From Prevotella sp. (GTDB taxonomy: Bacteria; Bacteroidota; Bacteroidia; Bacteroidales; Bacteroidaceae): 41,074 nt of DNA. Below the pieces are notes generated by a model. The model was given only the letters and a program-made list of their open reading frames with translations, was not told where the DNA came from and did not search any database. Below are positions 1-8,551 of the stretch, piece by piece; position 1 is the first letter of the stretch; every line of letters starts with the position of its first letter. The stretch covers positions 1-41,074 of the forward strand of contig JAFPME010000025.1 in the NCBI GenBank assembly GCA_017402445.1, written 5' to 3'. The translations under genes were made by a program, and so were the position numbers.

Positions 1-22
1 CACTATGCTTCAGACTGCGGGG

Positions 23-54
23 CAAAGGTACTTCATATCAAACAGACTGCCAAA
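23..54 (-). promoter_or_regulatory. Leftward Bacteroidetes-type promoter
   Basis: Read on the minus strand, 30-23 is TACCTTTG, a perfect TAnnTTTG -7 box, and 54-51 is TTTG, placed 20 bp upstream as a -33 box. It points out of the window to the left, so the gene it serves is not visible. Prediction from consensus only. Confidence 0.6.
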
Positions 55-70
55 AATAAAGCAACTAAAG

Positions 71-132
71 TCATCCTGCAATTTGAGCTATTGAGTACCA
101 ACTACTCAAAATCATCCTGCAAAATGAGCTAT
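71..132. repeat. 21-bp direct repeat pair flanking a small hairpin
   Basis: Two 21-bp copies (71-91 and 112-132) both begin TCATCCTGCAA and end GAGCTAT, with two mismatches, 41 bp apart start to start. Between them TTGAGTA (91-97) and TACTCAA (103-109) form a perfect 7-bp inverted repeat with a 5-nt loop. The pair lies between the leftward promoter at 23-54 and the rightward promoter at 280-312, so it could be a regulator-binding region. The rest of the 340-bp gap holds no gene I can support. Confidence 0.6.
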
Positions 133-279
133 ACGCCAAAACTTGCAACAGCAAATCCTAACTTTATATATCAGTGTTGTTAAGATGGGGACATGTCTTT
201 ATAGTAAAGGCATGCCCTCCCTTTTTGTATGAGTATTACGTCAAGTGAAGGTAGGTCTTGTTCGGTTTTTATCAGTTCG

Positions 280-312
280 TTGCGGTCTTTTAAAAAGAAA
301 GCCGTACCTTTG
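280..312 (+). promoter_or_regulatory. Promoter of the TtcA-type gene
   Basis: TTG at 280-282 and TACCTTTG at 305-312, 22 bp apart, match the Bacteroidetes -33/-7 pattern. Transcription would begin near 318-320, so an ATG at 320 would have no leader. This favours the next in-frame ATG at 341. Confidence 0.65.
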
Positions 313-340
313 CGGCTGAATGAAAAAAGGAACCAGGGAT

Positions 341-1078
341 ATGGAAAAGAACAAAGTGACGAGACTGTTCAACGAGGCGTTGCAACGTTATGGGTTGATT
401 GCCGACGGCGACCGCGTGTTAATTGGGCTGTCAGGCGGAAAGGATTCGATGGCTCTGCTGGAGTTGCTGGCGCTACGTTCGCGCATCTTTGTGCCTCGTT
501 TCGAGGTGGAAGCAGCCTTTGTGCGCATGAACGATATTCCATACCAAAGCGATGAAGATTATCTGAAAGCTTTCGCCGCTTCACATGGCGTCACTTTGCA
601 TGTCGTGGAGACGTCGTCGCTGGATGCGAGAGAGAGCAGAGAAAAGCATGTCGCAGGTATCCCGACAGACGGAGAGCAGAAAAAACCTGTCTGTTTCCAA
701 TGCTCCTGGCAACGGCGTAAGAAGTTGTTTGAAACGGCGAAGGAACTGGGATGCAACAAAATCGCTCTGGGGCATCATCGTGACGACCTGATGGAGACGG
801 CTCTGATGAACCTGACATTCCAAGGACAGTTCTCCACGATGAGGCCGATGATGCCGATGGACCGCTTCCCGATGACCATTATCCGCCCGCTCTGCCTGAT
901 CAGGGAGCGGGAGATGGAACAATGGGCTGCGAGTCACGGCTATAAAAAACAAATCAAGAATTGTCCGTTCGAGTCGGCTTCGAAGCGTTTCAACATGAAA
1001 CAGGTCGTAGCGGAGCTGGAACAGATGAATCCTGAGTTCGCCTACACGTTCTATCGTGCCATTGAACGCACGTTCTGA
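341..1078 (+). CDS. ttcA: TtcA-type tRNA 2-thiolation ATPase (PP-loop)
   Basis: A PP-loop ATP pyrophosphatase of the TtcA/TilS superfamily, expected to activate a tRNA base by adenylation for sulfur insertion (2-thiocytidine at position 32 in the known TtcA). The P-loop SGGKDS is at residues 31-36. A CxxC pair (Cys118, Cys121) and a later Cys208 match the three cysteines that hold the [4Fe-4S] cluster in TtcA. GHHRDD follows the CxxC pair, as in the family. At 245 aa it is shorter than E. coli TtcA (about 310 aa), the missing part being terminal. I chose ATG 341 over the in-frame ATG at 320 because the promoter box ends at 312. It stands alone and converges on the ACT gene. Cytosolic; the exact modified base is inferred from the family. 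Confidence 0.8.
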   Translation: MEKNKVTRLFNEALQRYGLIADGDRVLIGLSGGKDSMALLELLALRSRIFVPRFEVEAAFVRMNDIPYQSDEDYLKAFAASHGVTLHVVETSSLDARESREKHVAGIPTDGEQKKPVCFQCSWQRRKKLFETAKELGCNKIALGHHRDDLMETALMNLTFQGQFSTMRPMMPMDRFPMTIIRPLCLIREREMEQWAASHGYKKQIKNCPFESASKRFNMKQVVAELEQMNPEFAYTFYRAIERTF

Positions 1079-1120
1079 GAGTGTAGGCGAACTACGGGGA
1101 ATCTGTGGATAATAATGGAC

Positions 1121-1549
1121 TTAACCTAAGTTCTCGAGTGCTTCTTCCTTGATGTAGCTCAGTCCCTTCTCCTTGATGGTGAGCTGGGCTTGTTCGGCGT
1201 CGTCGGTTCGGAAGATGAGAATGCCCTTGCCGTTGAAGGTGAATGAGTACATGTAAGTGATGGCGATGTTGGCATCGCTGAACACCTCGATGGCATCGGC
1301 TGCGCGACCGGGCAGATTGTCGAGTTCTATGGCGAAGACATCTGAGAGAGCAACGGCGACGCCTGCTTTTTGCAATTCGTCGTAAGCGCGCATGGGTTCG
1401 CTACAGATGAGTCGGTAGATGCCGTACTCGGCGGTGTCGGCAATGGTCGATGCGATGATCTGTATGTTTGCTTGCTTAAGAAGCTTGAGCACCTTGACGA
1501 GGGTTCCCGCGCGGTTTTCAATGAAGATAGATAGCTGATGGATGGTCAT
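1121..1549 (-). CDS. Tandem ACT-domain protein
   Basis: A 142-aa protein made of two ACT-like regulatory folds (about residues 1-66 and 70-142) and no catalytic domain. The first begins with the ACT pattern IFIENRAGTL, the second with ELDNLPGRAADA. Stand-alone ACT proteins usually bind amino acids and modulate enzymes. It is the last gene of a leftward operon behind two phenylacetate-CoA ligase genes, an arrangement I recognise as common in Bacteroidetes and archaea; this suggests it senses an aromatic or branched amino acid for that pathway. No promoter box is visible in the 74-bp gap upstream, so cotranscription is likely. The ligand is unknown. Confidence 0.8.
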   Translation of the reverse strand: MTIHQLSIFIENRAGTLVKVLKLLKQANIQIIASTIADTAEYGIYRLICSEPMRAYDELQKAGVAVALSDVFAIELDNLPGRAADAIEVFSDANIAITYMYSFTFNGKGILIFRTDDAEQAQLTIKEKGLSYIKEEALENLG

Positions 1550-1595
1550 AATTTATAATTTATAATTCATAATGCATAATTCATAAAGCATAATT
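1550..1595. repeat. AT-rich degenerate tandem repeat
   Basis: The gap between the ACT gene and the ligase gene holds imperfect tandem units of about 10 bp built on ATAATTTATA / ATAATTCATA. Such strings are common in Bacteroidetes intergenic DNA. No promoter box or stable hairpin was seen. Confidence 0.55.
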
Positions 1596-1623
1596 GTGTC
1601 TTGTCGTTAGAGGGACATGGCGA

Positions 1624-2937
1624 TCAGAACAGCTTGCGCAGGTCGTTCACGCGGACGGCCTTCTTCTCGTCGGAAGTCTTCAGGGTTCCTTTGGGAACGA
1701 GTCGTACCTTCGGCGTGACGAGGATTTCGTCTTTCAGCTGGCGCGTGATGTCGCGCTCGAGCTGTCGAAGCTGAGGGAAGTCGTCTGTGAAGAGGCTGTT
1801 CAGTTCGACGTCGATGGTCATCGTGTCACCATTCTCTTTTGTTTCGAGCGTGATGAGGTAGTCTGTGCTAAGCTGTTTGAACTTCAGCAGGATCTTTTCC
1901 ACCTGAATGGGGAAGATATTCACGCCTTTGAGAATAATCATATCGTCGCTGCGGCCCTGCAGTCGGTCCAGACGGACGTGGTTGCGGCCGCAAGGACAGG
2001 TTCCCGGAAGGATGCGGGTGAGGTCGCGCGTGCGGTAGCGCAGCAGCGGCATGGCCTCGCGGTTGATGGTGGTGAGCACAAGCTCGCCCATCTGGCCGTC
2101 GGGAACGGGCTCAAGTGTGACGGGGTCGATGATCTCTACGATGAAGTAGTCTTCCCAGATGTGTAGTCCGTTCTGCTCGGGACATTCGAAGGCAACGCCT
2201 GGTCCCATCATTTCGGAGATGCCGTACGAGTTGTAGGCCTTCACGCCAAGGTTCTGCTCGATGCGTTTGCGCTGCTCTTCGCTGTGAGGCTCGGCTCCGA
2301 TGCATAGAACACGCAGCTTGGTGTCCTTTCTGGGATCGACTCCTTCCTCCTTCATTACTTCGTAGACGCGCGAGGCGTAGCTGGGAATGGCGTGCAGGAC
2401 GGTGGTTCCGAAGTCGCGGATGAACTTGATCTGACGCGTAGTGTTGCCTGCTGCAGCCGGAACGGTGAGCATTCCCACACGCTCGGCACCGTACTGGAAT
2501 CCAAGTCCGGCAGTGAACATGCCGTAACCGGCGGAGTTTTGGAAAACATCCTCGGGCCGTGAGCCCACCATCCAGAGGCAACGGGCCACGGCTTCGGCCC
2601 ATTCGTCGAGGTCGCGCTTGGTATGCAGCACCACGGTGGGATTACCGGTTGTTCCGCTCGACGAGTGCAAACGGGTGCAATCCCTCAGCGGTACGCAGAC
2701 CAGGCCGAAAGGATAGTGCTCACGCAGGTCATCTTTCGAGGTGAAGGGCAGTTTCCGCACGTCGTCGAGCGTACGTATGTCGTCAGGAGTGATTCCCATT
2801 TCGCTGAACTTCTTCCTGTAGAACTCTGCGTTCATGCAGTGGCGTACGGTCTTCTGTAGCCTTTCGAGCTGAAGGGCTTGCAGTTCGTCGCGTGACATCG
2901 TTTCCAATTCTGGATTCAGATAGTTTGAATATTCCAT
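1624..2937 (-). CDS. paaK: Phenylacetate-CoA ligase family protein (copy 1)
   Basis: A 437-aa adenylate-forming enzyme of the PaaK family, which joins arylacetates to CoA with ATP and can run in reverse. The nucleotide-binding signature SSGTTGNPT lies at residues 93-101; SYGISEMMGPG, the YRTRDL motif and GRSDDMIILKG follow in family order. The C-terminal segment reads GTLKTSDEKKAVRV, whereas copy 2 has the more canonical IERSQGKSAHVID, so the two paralogues may differ in substrate or activity. It lies 119 bp after copy 2 and 74 bp before the ACT gene, all leftward; no TAnnTTTG box is seen in between. In anaerobes such pairs often accompany indolepyruvate oxidoreductase (iorAB), which is absent here. 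Physiological direction is inferred. Confidence 0.85.
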   Translation of the reverse strand: MEYSNYLNPELETMSRDELQALQLERLQKTVRHCMNAEFYRKKFSEMGITPDDIRTLDDVRKLPFTSKDDLREHYPFGLVCVPLRDCTRLHSSSGTTGNPTVVLHTKRDLDEWAEAVARCLWMVGSRPEDVFQNSAGYGMFTAGLGFQYGAERVGMLTVPAAAGNTTRQIKFIRDFGTTVLHAIPSYASRVYEVMKEEGVDPRKDTKLRVLCIGAEPHSEEQRKRIEQNLGVKAYNSYGISEMMGPGVAFECPEQNGLHIWEDYFIVEIIDPVTLEPVPDGQMGELVLTTINREAMPLLRYRTRDLTRILPGTCPCGRNHVRLDRLQGRSDDMIILKGVNIFPIQVEKILLKFKQLSTDYLITLETKENGDTMTIDVELNSLFTDDFPQLRQLERDITRQLKDEILVTPKVRLVPKGTLKTSDEKKAVRVNDLRKLF

Positions 2938-3056
2938 TTTCTATTGTTGTTGTTTGCTCTTTTCGGTGTGTGTTTCTTGTTTACTTGAGTGTATTGAGAT
3001 TTCCCTGGGGGGGATTCGTGGGTGTGCAAGAACACTTTGATATGTCCTGTCAGGAG

Positions 3057-4364
3057 TTATAATTGGCGCTTGTCGATGACATGAGCGCTCTTTCCTTGGC
3101 TTCGCTCGATGGTGTTGGGGGCTTTCAGTTGTACTTTGGCAGCAATGCTGAGCACACTCTTCAGTCTTCCGGCCAGCCGTTTCTCGAGGGCGGCGATGGC
3201 GGCAGGCGTATCCATGGTAGCATTGAAATATTCCTGTCGGAGTTCCACCTGCACTTGCAAGGTGTCGAGGTTGTTTACACGGTCAACAACGAGCATGTAA
3301 CGCGGTGCAAACTCCTTCATGCTGAGTACGACGCTTTCTACTTGCGACGGGAACACGTTGATACCGCGGATGATGAGCATGTCGTCGCTGCGACCTTGGA
3401 TGCGGGTCATGCGTACGTTGGTGCGTCCGCAGTCGCATTGGCCTTCCATCAGAGAGCACAGGTCGCGCGTACGGTAGCGCAAGACGGGCATGCCTTCCTT
3501 GGTCAGCGTGGTGAAAACCAGTTCTCCTGCCTGTCCGTTGGGTAGTTTTTCCAGCGTGACGGGATTGATGATTTCGGGGTAGAAGTGGTCTTCGCAGATG
3601 TGTGAGCCGTGCTGCATCTGGCATTCGTAGCTCACGCTTGGTCCCATGATTTCACTCAGTCCGTAGAGATTGAAGCCCTTCAAGCCGAGACGCTCCTGTA
3701 TTTCTTCGCGCATGTGTTCAGTCCAGGGCTCTGCTCCGAATGCTCCCACGCGCAGTTTGATTTGGTTTTTCGTAATACCCATCTTGTCCATGGTCTCGGC
3801 CAGATAGAGTGCATACGACGGTGTGCAGGCAATACCAGTGATGCCAAGGTCGCGGATGAGCTTGAGATGTTTCTCGGTGTTGCCTGTTGATGCAGGAACG
3901 ACCGATGCCCCAATCATCTCCACGCCGTTGTGCGCACCCAGTCCGCCGGTGAACAGTCCGTAGCCATAGCTCACGGAAAAAATGTCGTTGCGCCCAACAC
4001 CGTATGCCGTGAGACAGCGAGCCATGCATTCGCTCCAAATGCCGATGTCCTTACGTGTGTAGCCGACGATGGTCGGATTGCCTGTTGTGCCGCTGGAGGC
4101 GTGTATTCGGATGATTTCGCTTTGTGGTGCTGCCTGAAGTCCGAACGGATAGTTGTCGCGCAGGTCCTTCTTCGTGGTGAACGGCAGCTTTACGATGTCG
4201 TCAATGGTGCGGATGTCATCGGGTGTGATGTCCATTTCTTGCAGCTTGTGTCGGTAGAAAGGTACGTTATGATAGACGTACTTCACGATTTTGTGCAGTC
4301 TCTTTCCTTGCAGCGCGCTCATCTCGTCGCGGCTCATGCATTCTTTGTTAGGGTTCCAAATCAT
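3057..4364 (-). CDS. paaK: Phenylacetate-CoA ligase family protein (copy 2)
   Basis: A 435-aa PaaK-family adenylate-forming ligase. SSGTTGNPT is at residues 90-98, followed by LYGLSEIMGPSV, YRTRDLCS, GRSDDMLIIRG and a canonical C-terminal IERSQGKSAHVID stretch carrying the expected lysine. It is the promoter-proximal gene of the paaK-paaK-ACT operon, with a TATCTTTG box about 45 bp upstream. Phenylacetate or indoleacetate and CoA are the likely substrates. In a fermenting Bacteroidetes the reverse reaction, making ATP from arylacetyl-CoA formed from aromatic amino acids, is plausible but not shown by the sequence. The paralogues appear to be an old duplication because similarity is spread along the whole length and many residues differ. 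Confidence 0.87.
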   Translation of the reverse strand: MIWNPNKECMSRDEMSALQGKRLHKIVKYVYHNVPFYRHKLQEMDITPDDIRTIDDIVKLPFTTKKDLRDNYPFGLQAAPQSEIIRIHASSGTTGNPTIVGYTRKDIGIWSECMARCLTAYGVGRNDIFSVSYGYGLFTGGLGAHNGVEMIGASVVPASTGNTEKHLKLIRDLGITGIACTPSYALYLAETMDKMGITKNQIKLRVGAFGAEPWTEHMREEIQERLGLKGFNLYGLSEIMGPSVSYECQMQHGSHICEDHFYPEIINPVTLEKLPNGQAGELVFTTLTKEGMPVLRYRTRDLCSLMEGQCDCGRTNVRMTRIQGRSDDMLIIRGINVFPSQVESVVLSMKEFAPRYMLVVDRVNNLDTLQVQVELRQEYFNATMDTPAAIAALEKRLAGRLKSVLSIAAKVQLKAPNTIERSQGKSAHVIDKRQL

Positions 4365-4406
4365 GTGTTATTTCTGTTTTTAATTTTGTTTTCCTGCAAA
4401 TCGGCA

Positions 4407-4414
4407 CAAAGATA
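4407..4414 (-). promoter_or_regulatory. -7 box of the paaK operon
   Basis: The minus strand reads TATCTTTG here, giving a leader of about 35-40 nt before the start at 4364. I could not find a clear -33 TTG at the expected distance. Confidence 0.5.
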
Positions 4415-4563
4415 AGCATTATTCTGATAATAATTCATGAATTTTAATAAATTAACGTCATATTGAAAGGGATTTAGGACGTTTCCGAACAAATGAAAAC
4501 AAAACAGACTTTTTGAGTCACCATTAGACATGAAAAGGCAGATTCTTTTCGATGGTCGTTTTT

Positions 4564-6570
4564 CTATATGAAAAGCTTGCCGTTTTTGATGTGGACCAAT
4601 TCCTCGTTGATGAGGTTTTCGATAGCGATATCCATCAGGCTGGTGGGCAACATGATAGAATTGAGCTCACGGACCGGATGCTGATTACCGTCAGAAAGCA
4701 GGTCGAGGATAGCCTGACGGGCATCCGATATTTTGGCTTCCGGTTGTTCGGGAGAGTGATGAGAGAGGCAGACGTCACATTGTCCACAGTCGGTGGAACG
4801 TGTTTCGCCGAAATAGCGAAGCAGCTGTCGACTGCGACAAACGGCATCATTGGTGGCATATCTAAGCACTTGTTCGATGCGTTTTGCATACAGGTTCTTC
4901 CTTTCTTCGTATACTGAAGGGGGAAAAATGAGGCGTTCCCCGTCTTCCCTGCTTTGCGAATAAGTGACATAAGGCGTTTTTCGCTGTGGAATGAAGTGCA
5001 GGATGCGTCGGTCGGAGAGATTTTTCAGAATCATGTAAACCTGTTGTTGGCTCTGAAGACCTGCCTGCTGGCCTACGAAAGCGAGATCGATGTAACTGTA
5101 ATCGGAGAACAGACCGCCATAGTTGCGTAGCAGAGCCGTGATGACATTTGTCTCGTTGGTGGACAGATGGTTAAGAATGTATAACTGGTCGCGTGTCAGC
5201 AGAAAGTGCACACGGGCTTGCGTGTCCCGTTCTTCATCATATTCAATGTATCCGGAGCGTGTCAGTATGTGGAGGGCTGAATGCACTTGAATAGGGAAAT
5301 GGTGGAAGGCGTGGCAGAATTTGTCGATGTTGAATTCGAAAGTTGCGCCGTGTCCGCTGCCCACTCCTATCTGATAGAAGTAGGCCAATTGGTTATACAC
5401 CTCGCGAATGAAGTCTTTTTCCGGAAAAGTGTCGTCGATTCGCTTGCGCAGTTTGTGCTCGTCGCTATTGTTATAGAGCAGGACGGCGTACGATTTCAGA
5501 CCGTCGCGACCGGCACGTCCTGCCTCTTGGAAATACGCTTCGAGCGAATCGGGGCAGTCCATATGTATAACCAGCCGCACGTCTGGCTTGTCAATGCCCA
5601 TGCCAAACGCGTTTGTTGCCACCATGACGCGTACGCGGTCGTCGTACCATTCGCGTTGTCGCTCGTCGCGCACCACGCTGTCCAGTCCGGCATTGTAAGC
5701 TAACGCGCTGATTCCGGCGTGCATCAGAAATTCCGTCAGTTCCTTTGTACGCTTCCTGCTGCGTACATAAACAATGGCAGACCCGCTTACTGATTGAAGA
5801 ATATGCAGCAACTGCTGATCTTTGTCGGCAGTATGACGAACGATATAAGCAAGGTTTTTGCGCTCGTAGCTCATGCCGAAGACATTTTTCTCGCTGAATT
5901 CCAAACGCTCTTGAATGTCATTCACCACTTGTGGTGTTGCCGTTGCCGTTAGTGCCAAAATGGGAATGCGTCTGTGATCATTGCGTGGACTCTTCTCCAA
6001 CAGGTGCCGGATCTTGGCGATGTTGAGGTAGGAAGGTCTGAAATCGTAGCCCCATTGGCTGATGCAATGGGCTTCATCCACAGTGATGAAGCTGATGAGC
6101 ATGTGGCTGAGCTTCTTCTGAAAGAGTTCCGAGGCAAGGCGTTCGGGAGAAATATAGAGTATTTTTACCCCTCCTAAGACGGCATTTTCAAGCGTAACGA
6201 GAATCTCTTCGTGTCTCATGCTGCTGTAGATGGCGGCCGAGCGGATGCCTGTCTTGCGCAGATGGGCTACCTGATCCTTCATGAGTGCAATCAGCGGAGT
6301 GACGACAATACACACACCTTCCATTGCCATTGCGGGCACTTGGAAGGTGATGCTCTTTCCACCTCCTGTAGGCATCAGTCCGAGTGTGTCGCGTTCTTCG
6401 TAGATACTCTCGATGATTTTACGCTGTATGCCTCTGAAGTCGGAATAACCCCAGTACTTTCGTAGTATGCTGATGAAAAGGTCTTCTTTCTTATGGGTCG
6501 GATTATCATCAAGCCTTTCCTCTCCAGAACGGAGAGGAAGGGAGCTCGATGTAGGAGGTTCATGTTCCAT
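4564..6570 (-). CDS. recQ: ATP-dependent DNA helicase RecQ
   Basis: A 3'-5' DNA helicase for recombination and repair. Walker A TGGGKS is at residues 68-73 and the DEAH box at 165-168, followed by the aromatic-rich loop region and a second RecA-like domain with the QEAGRAGRDG motif. The RQC zinc site is present as a cysteine cluster ending CGQCDVC. The C-terminus ends in a short winged-helix-like segment rather than a recognisable HRDC domain. Residues 1-27 form a low-complexity extension before the conserved core, so the true start could be somewhat downstream. It follows recJ by 44 bp on the same strand, and the two probably form an operon. Confidence 0.95.
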   Translation of the reverse strand: MEHEPPTSSSLPLRSGEERLDDNPTHKKEDLFISILRKYWGYSDFRGIQRKIIESIYEERDTLGLMPTGGGKSITFQVPAMAMEGVCIVVTPLIALMKDQVAHLRKTGIRSAAIYSSMRHEEILVTLENAVLGGVKILYISPERLASELFQKKLSHMLISFITVDEAHCISQWGYDFRPSYLNIAKIRHLLEKSPRNDHRRIPILALTATATPQVVNDIQERLEFSEKNVFGMSYERKNLAYIVRHTADKDQQLLHILQSVSGSAIVYVRSRKRTKELTEFLMHAGISALAYNAGLDSVVRDERQREWYDDRVRVMVATNAFGMGIDKPDVRLVIHMDCPDSLEAYFQEAGRAGRDGLKSYAVLLYNNSDEHKLRKRIDDTFPEKDFIREVYNQLAYFYQIGVGSGHGATFEFNIDKFCHAFHHFPIQVHSALHILTRSGYIEYDEERDTQARVHFLLTRDQLYILNHLSTNETNVITALLRNYGGLFSDYSYIDLAFVGQQAGLQSQQQVYMILKNLSDRRILHFIPQRKTPYVTYSQSREDGERLIFPPSVYEERKNLYAKRIEQVLRYATNDAVCRSRQLLRYFGETRSTDCGQCDVCLSHHSPEQPEAKISDARQAILDLLSDGNQHPVRELNSIMLPTSLMDIAIENLINEELVHIKNGKLFI

Positions 6571-6614
6571 ACCTTATTATTATATATAAGGTGTGACGTT
6601 GACAAAATGATTGT

Positions 6615-8345
6615 CTATTCTGTTTCTTCCTCTGCAGGTCGGATGTCTTCTATCTGCAGCTGCACGTCGTTATGCTTGAAGATGTTCTCTTCTATGGTAT
6701 AGGCAATGTCGAAGGCGCGCTTACTTTTGATGTAGCGGGCAGATGCACTCTGTCCGAAGGCGATGCCGTTCATCACGTTGTTCGACTTCGAGTCCACCAG
6801 TTCCAGCTTGATGTGTTCTTGTTCACGGCCTACCACTTTGCTCGTACCGAAGTCGTAGACGCCTGTTGTGCAGAAAACGGGCTTCTGGTTCATGGGCCCG
6901 AATGGTCCGAAACGCTTCAGCTCGTTGTGCATTTTGCGTGTGATGTCCTTGAAGTCTATGTGCGCGTCAATGCTCAGATTGGCTTCTGTCTGTTCGGGTT
7001 GTATGTGTTCTTCAACATATTTCTGGAATCGACGGCGGAACTCTGGGATGTCGTCCCAGCGCAGGGTGAGTCCTGCGGCATAGGTATGGCCGCCGAAATT
7101 GACCAGCAAATCGCGACAACTCTTGATGGCAGAATAGATGTCAAAGCCCGTTACGCTGCGAGCTGAGCCTGTCGCAAAGTCTTCTTCGCGTGTCAGAACG
7201 ACCGTAGGACGGAAGTAGATCTCGGTCAGACGCGAAGCAACGATGCCGATGACGCCCTTTTTCCAGTTCTCGTCGTATAGCACGATGCTCGAATGCCGCT
7301 TCTGGCTCTCGATGCGCGCTACAATCTGGTTGGCCTCTTCGGTCATCTGCTTGTCGATGTCCTTGCGTTGCTCGTTGTAAGTATTGATGTGTCTGGCTTT
7401 GCTTAGGGCTGTGGCAAAGTCGCGTTCCACCAGCAGGTCAACGCTCTCCTTGCCGTTCTCCATGCGTCCCGAGGCGTTGATACGCGGTCCTATCTTGAAG
7501 ATGATGTCGCTCATCGACAGGTCGCGTTCGCTCAGACCGCAAATCTCGATGATAGCTTTCAGCCCGATGCTCGGGTTTTGGTTCAGCTGTTTCAGGCCGT
7601 GGAAGGCCAGAATGCGGTTCTCGTCGATGACGGGAACGATGTCGGCCGCTATGCTCACGGCGACGAAATCGAGCAACGGAATGAGTTGTGAGAACGGAAT
7701 ACCGTTGTTCTTGGCAAATCCTTGCATGAACTTAAAGCCCACCCCGCAGCCGCACAAGTGCTTGAACGGGTAAGAGTCGTCCTCGCGCTTCGGGTTGAGA
7801 ATAGCTACTGCGGGCGGCATTTCCTCGTCGGGCACGTGGTGGTCGCAGATAATGAAATCGATGCCAAGGGTCTTGGCATACTTGATTTCCTCTACGGCTT
7901 TGATTCCGCAGTCAAGAATGATAATCAGTTTAACACCTGTTTCCTGTGCATATTCCAGTCCTTTGCGGCTCACGCCATACCCTTCGTCGTAGCGGTCGGG
8001 GATGTAGTAGTCCACGTTGGAATAGAATTGCTGCAGAAACTTGTACACCAGCGCAACGGCTGTGCATCCATCTACATCGTAGTCGCCATACACCAAAATT
8101 CGCTCCTTGCGCCCCATGGCATCGTTCAAGCGGTCAACTGCTACGTCCATGTCCTTCATCAGGAACGGATTAATGAGGTCGCCCAGCTGTGGCCTGAAGT
8201 AACGCTTGGCAGCAGGCTCTGTGGTGATGCCCCTACGGACGAGTATCTGAGCCAGTATCGGGCTGATACTCATCTTGGCTCCGAGGGCCTCAGCTGTCTT
8301 CTTTTCTTCTGGTGTAGGTGGTACGTAATTCCATTTAAAATGCAT
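6615..8345 (-). CDS. recJ: Single-stranded-DNA-specific exonuclease RecJ
   Basis: A 5'-3' single-strand DNA exonuclease of the DHH family that works with RecQ in gap processing and recombination. Metal-binding motifs GDYDVDG (residues 87-93) and DHH (168-170) are intact, as is the DHHA1 motif GGHTYAAG. At 576 aa it is the usual length. It is directly upstream of recQ. The leader contains a 7-bp hairpin (8386-8405), and the closest promoter-like box (TAACTTTA at 8427-8420 on the minus strand) has one mismatch to consensus. Confidence 0.95.
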   Translation of the reverse strand: MHFKWNYVPPTPEEKKTAEALGAKMSISPILAQILVRRGITTEPAAKRYFRPQLGDLINPFLMKDMDVAVDRLNDAMGRKERILVYGDYDVDGCTAVALVYKFLQQFYSNVDYYIPDRYDEGYGVSRKGLEYAQETGVKLIIILDCGIKAVEEIKYAKTLGIDFIICDHHVPDEEMPPAVAILNPKREDDSYPFKHLCGCGVGFKFMQGFAKNNGIPFSQLIPLLDFVAVSIAADIVPVIDENRILAFHGLKQLNQNPSIGLKAIIEICGLSERDLSMSDIIFKIGPRINASGRMENGKESVDLLVERDFATALSKARHINTYNEQRKDIDKQMTEEANQIVARIESQKRHSSIVLYDENWKKGVIGIVASRLTEIYFRPTVVLTREEDFATGSARSVTGFDIYSAIKSCRDLLVNFGGHTYAAGLTLRWDDIPEFRRRFQKYVEEHIQPEQTEANLSIDAHIDFKDITRKMHNELKRFGPFGPMNQKPVFCTTGVYDFGTSKVVGREQEHIKLELVDSKSNNVMNGIAFGQSASARYIKSKRAFDIAYTIEENIFKHNDVQLQIEDIRPAEEETE

Positions 8346-8385
8346 TTATATTGTTTTTATTTTCCTTCGATGTAGATATGGATGG

Positions 8386-8405
8386 GCGCATTTTTACGAA
8401 TGCGC
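8386..8405 (-). other. Leader hairpin of recJ
   Basis: GCGCATT (8386-8392) and AATGCGC (8399-8405) form a perfect 7-bp stem with a 6-nt loop about 45 nt upstream of the recJ start. No known riboswitch is recognised; it could be incidental. Confidence 0.3.
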
Positions 8406-8445
8406 ACAATAATCCGCGGTAAAGTTACGAAAAAAAAATGAAAGA

Positions 8446-8483
8446 ATGGTGATTCCTGCACAAAAAAATGCAGAAACCACCAT
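8446..8483 (-). terminator. Terminator of the C1-peptidase gene
   Basis: On the minus strand GGTGGTTTCTGC pairs with GCAGGAATCACC over 12 positions, two of them G-U, extended by 2 bp, with a T-rich 10-nt loop. The tail is ATTCTTTCATTTTTTTTT. The wobble pairs exist only in the minus-strand RNA, which fits termination of the leftward peptidase gene. Confidence 0.75.
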
Positions 8484-8551
8484 CATTTTGTTCTTTATTA
8501 GTCTTTTTTTAGATTCCGATAGTGCCCGGACCTCTGTTTGAAACGGTCTTT

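Noticed and set aside
1594-2166. Long open frames opposite the paaK, recJ, TPR and other genes
   Set aside because: They are antisense shadows of well-supported genes; their amino-acid composition mirrors the sense codons and no family is recognisable.
3007-3013. Seven-G tract between the two paaK genes as a phase-variation switch
   Set aside because: It is short, lies outside any coding region and outside a recognisable promoter; nothing supports switching.
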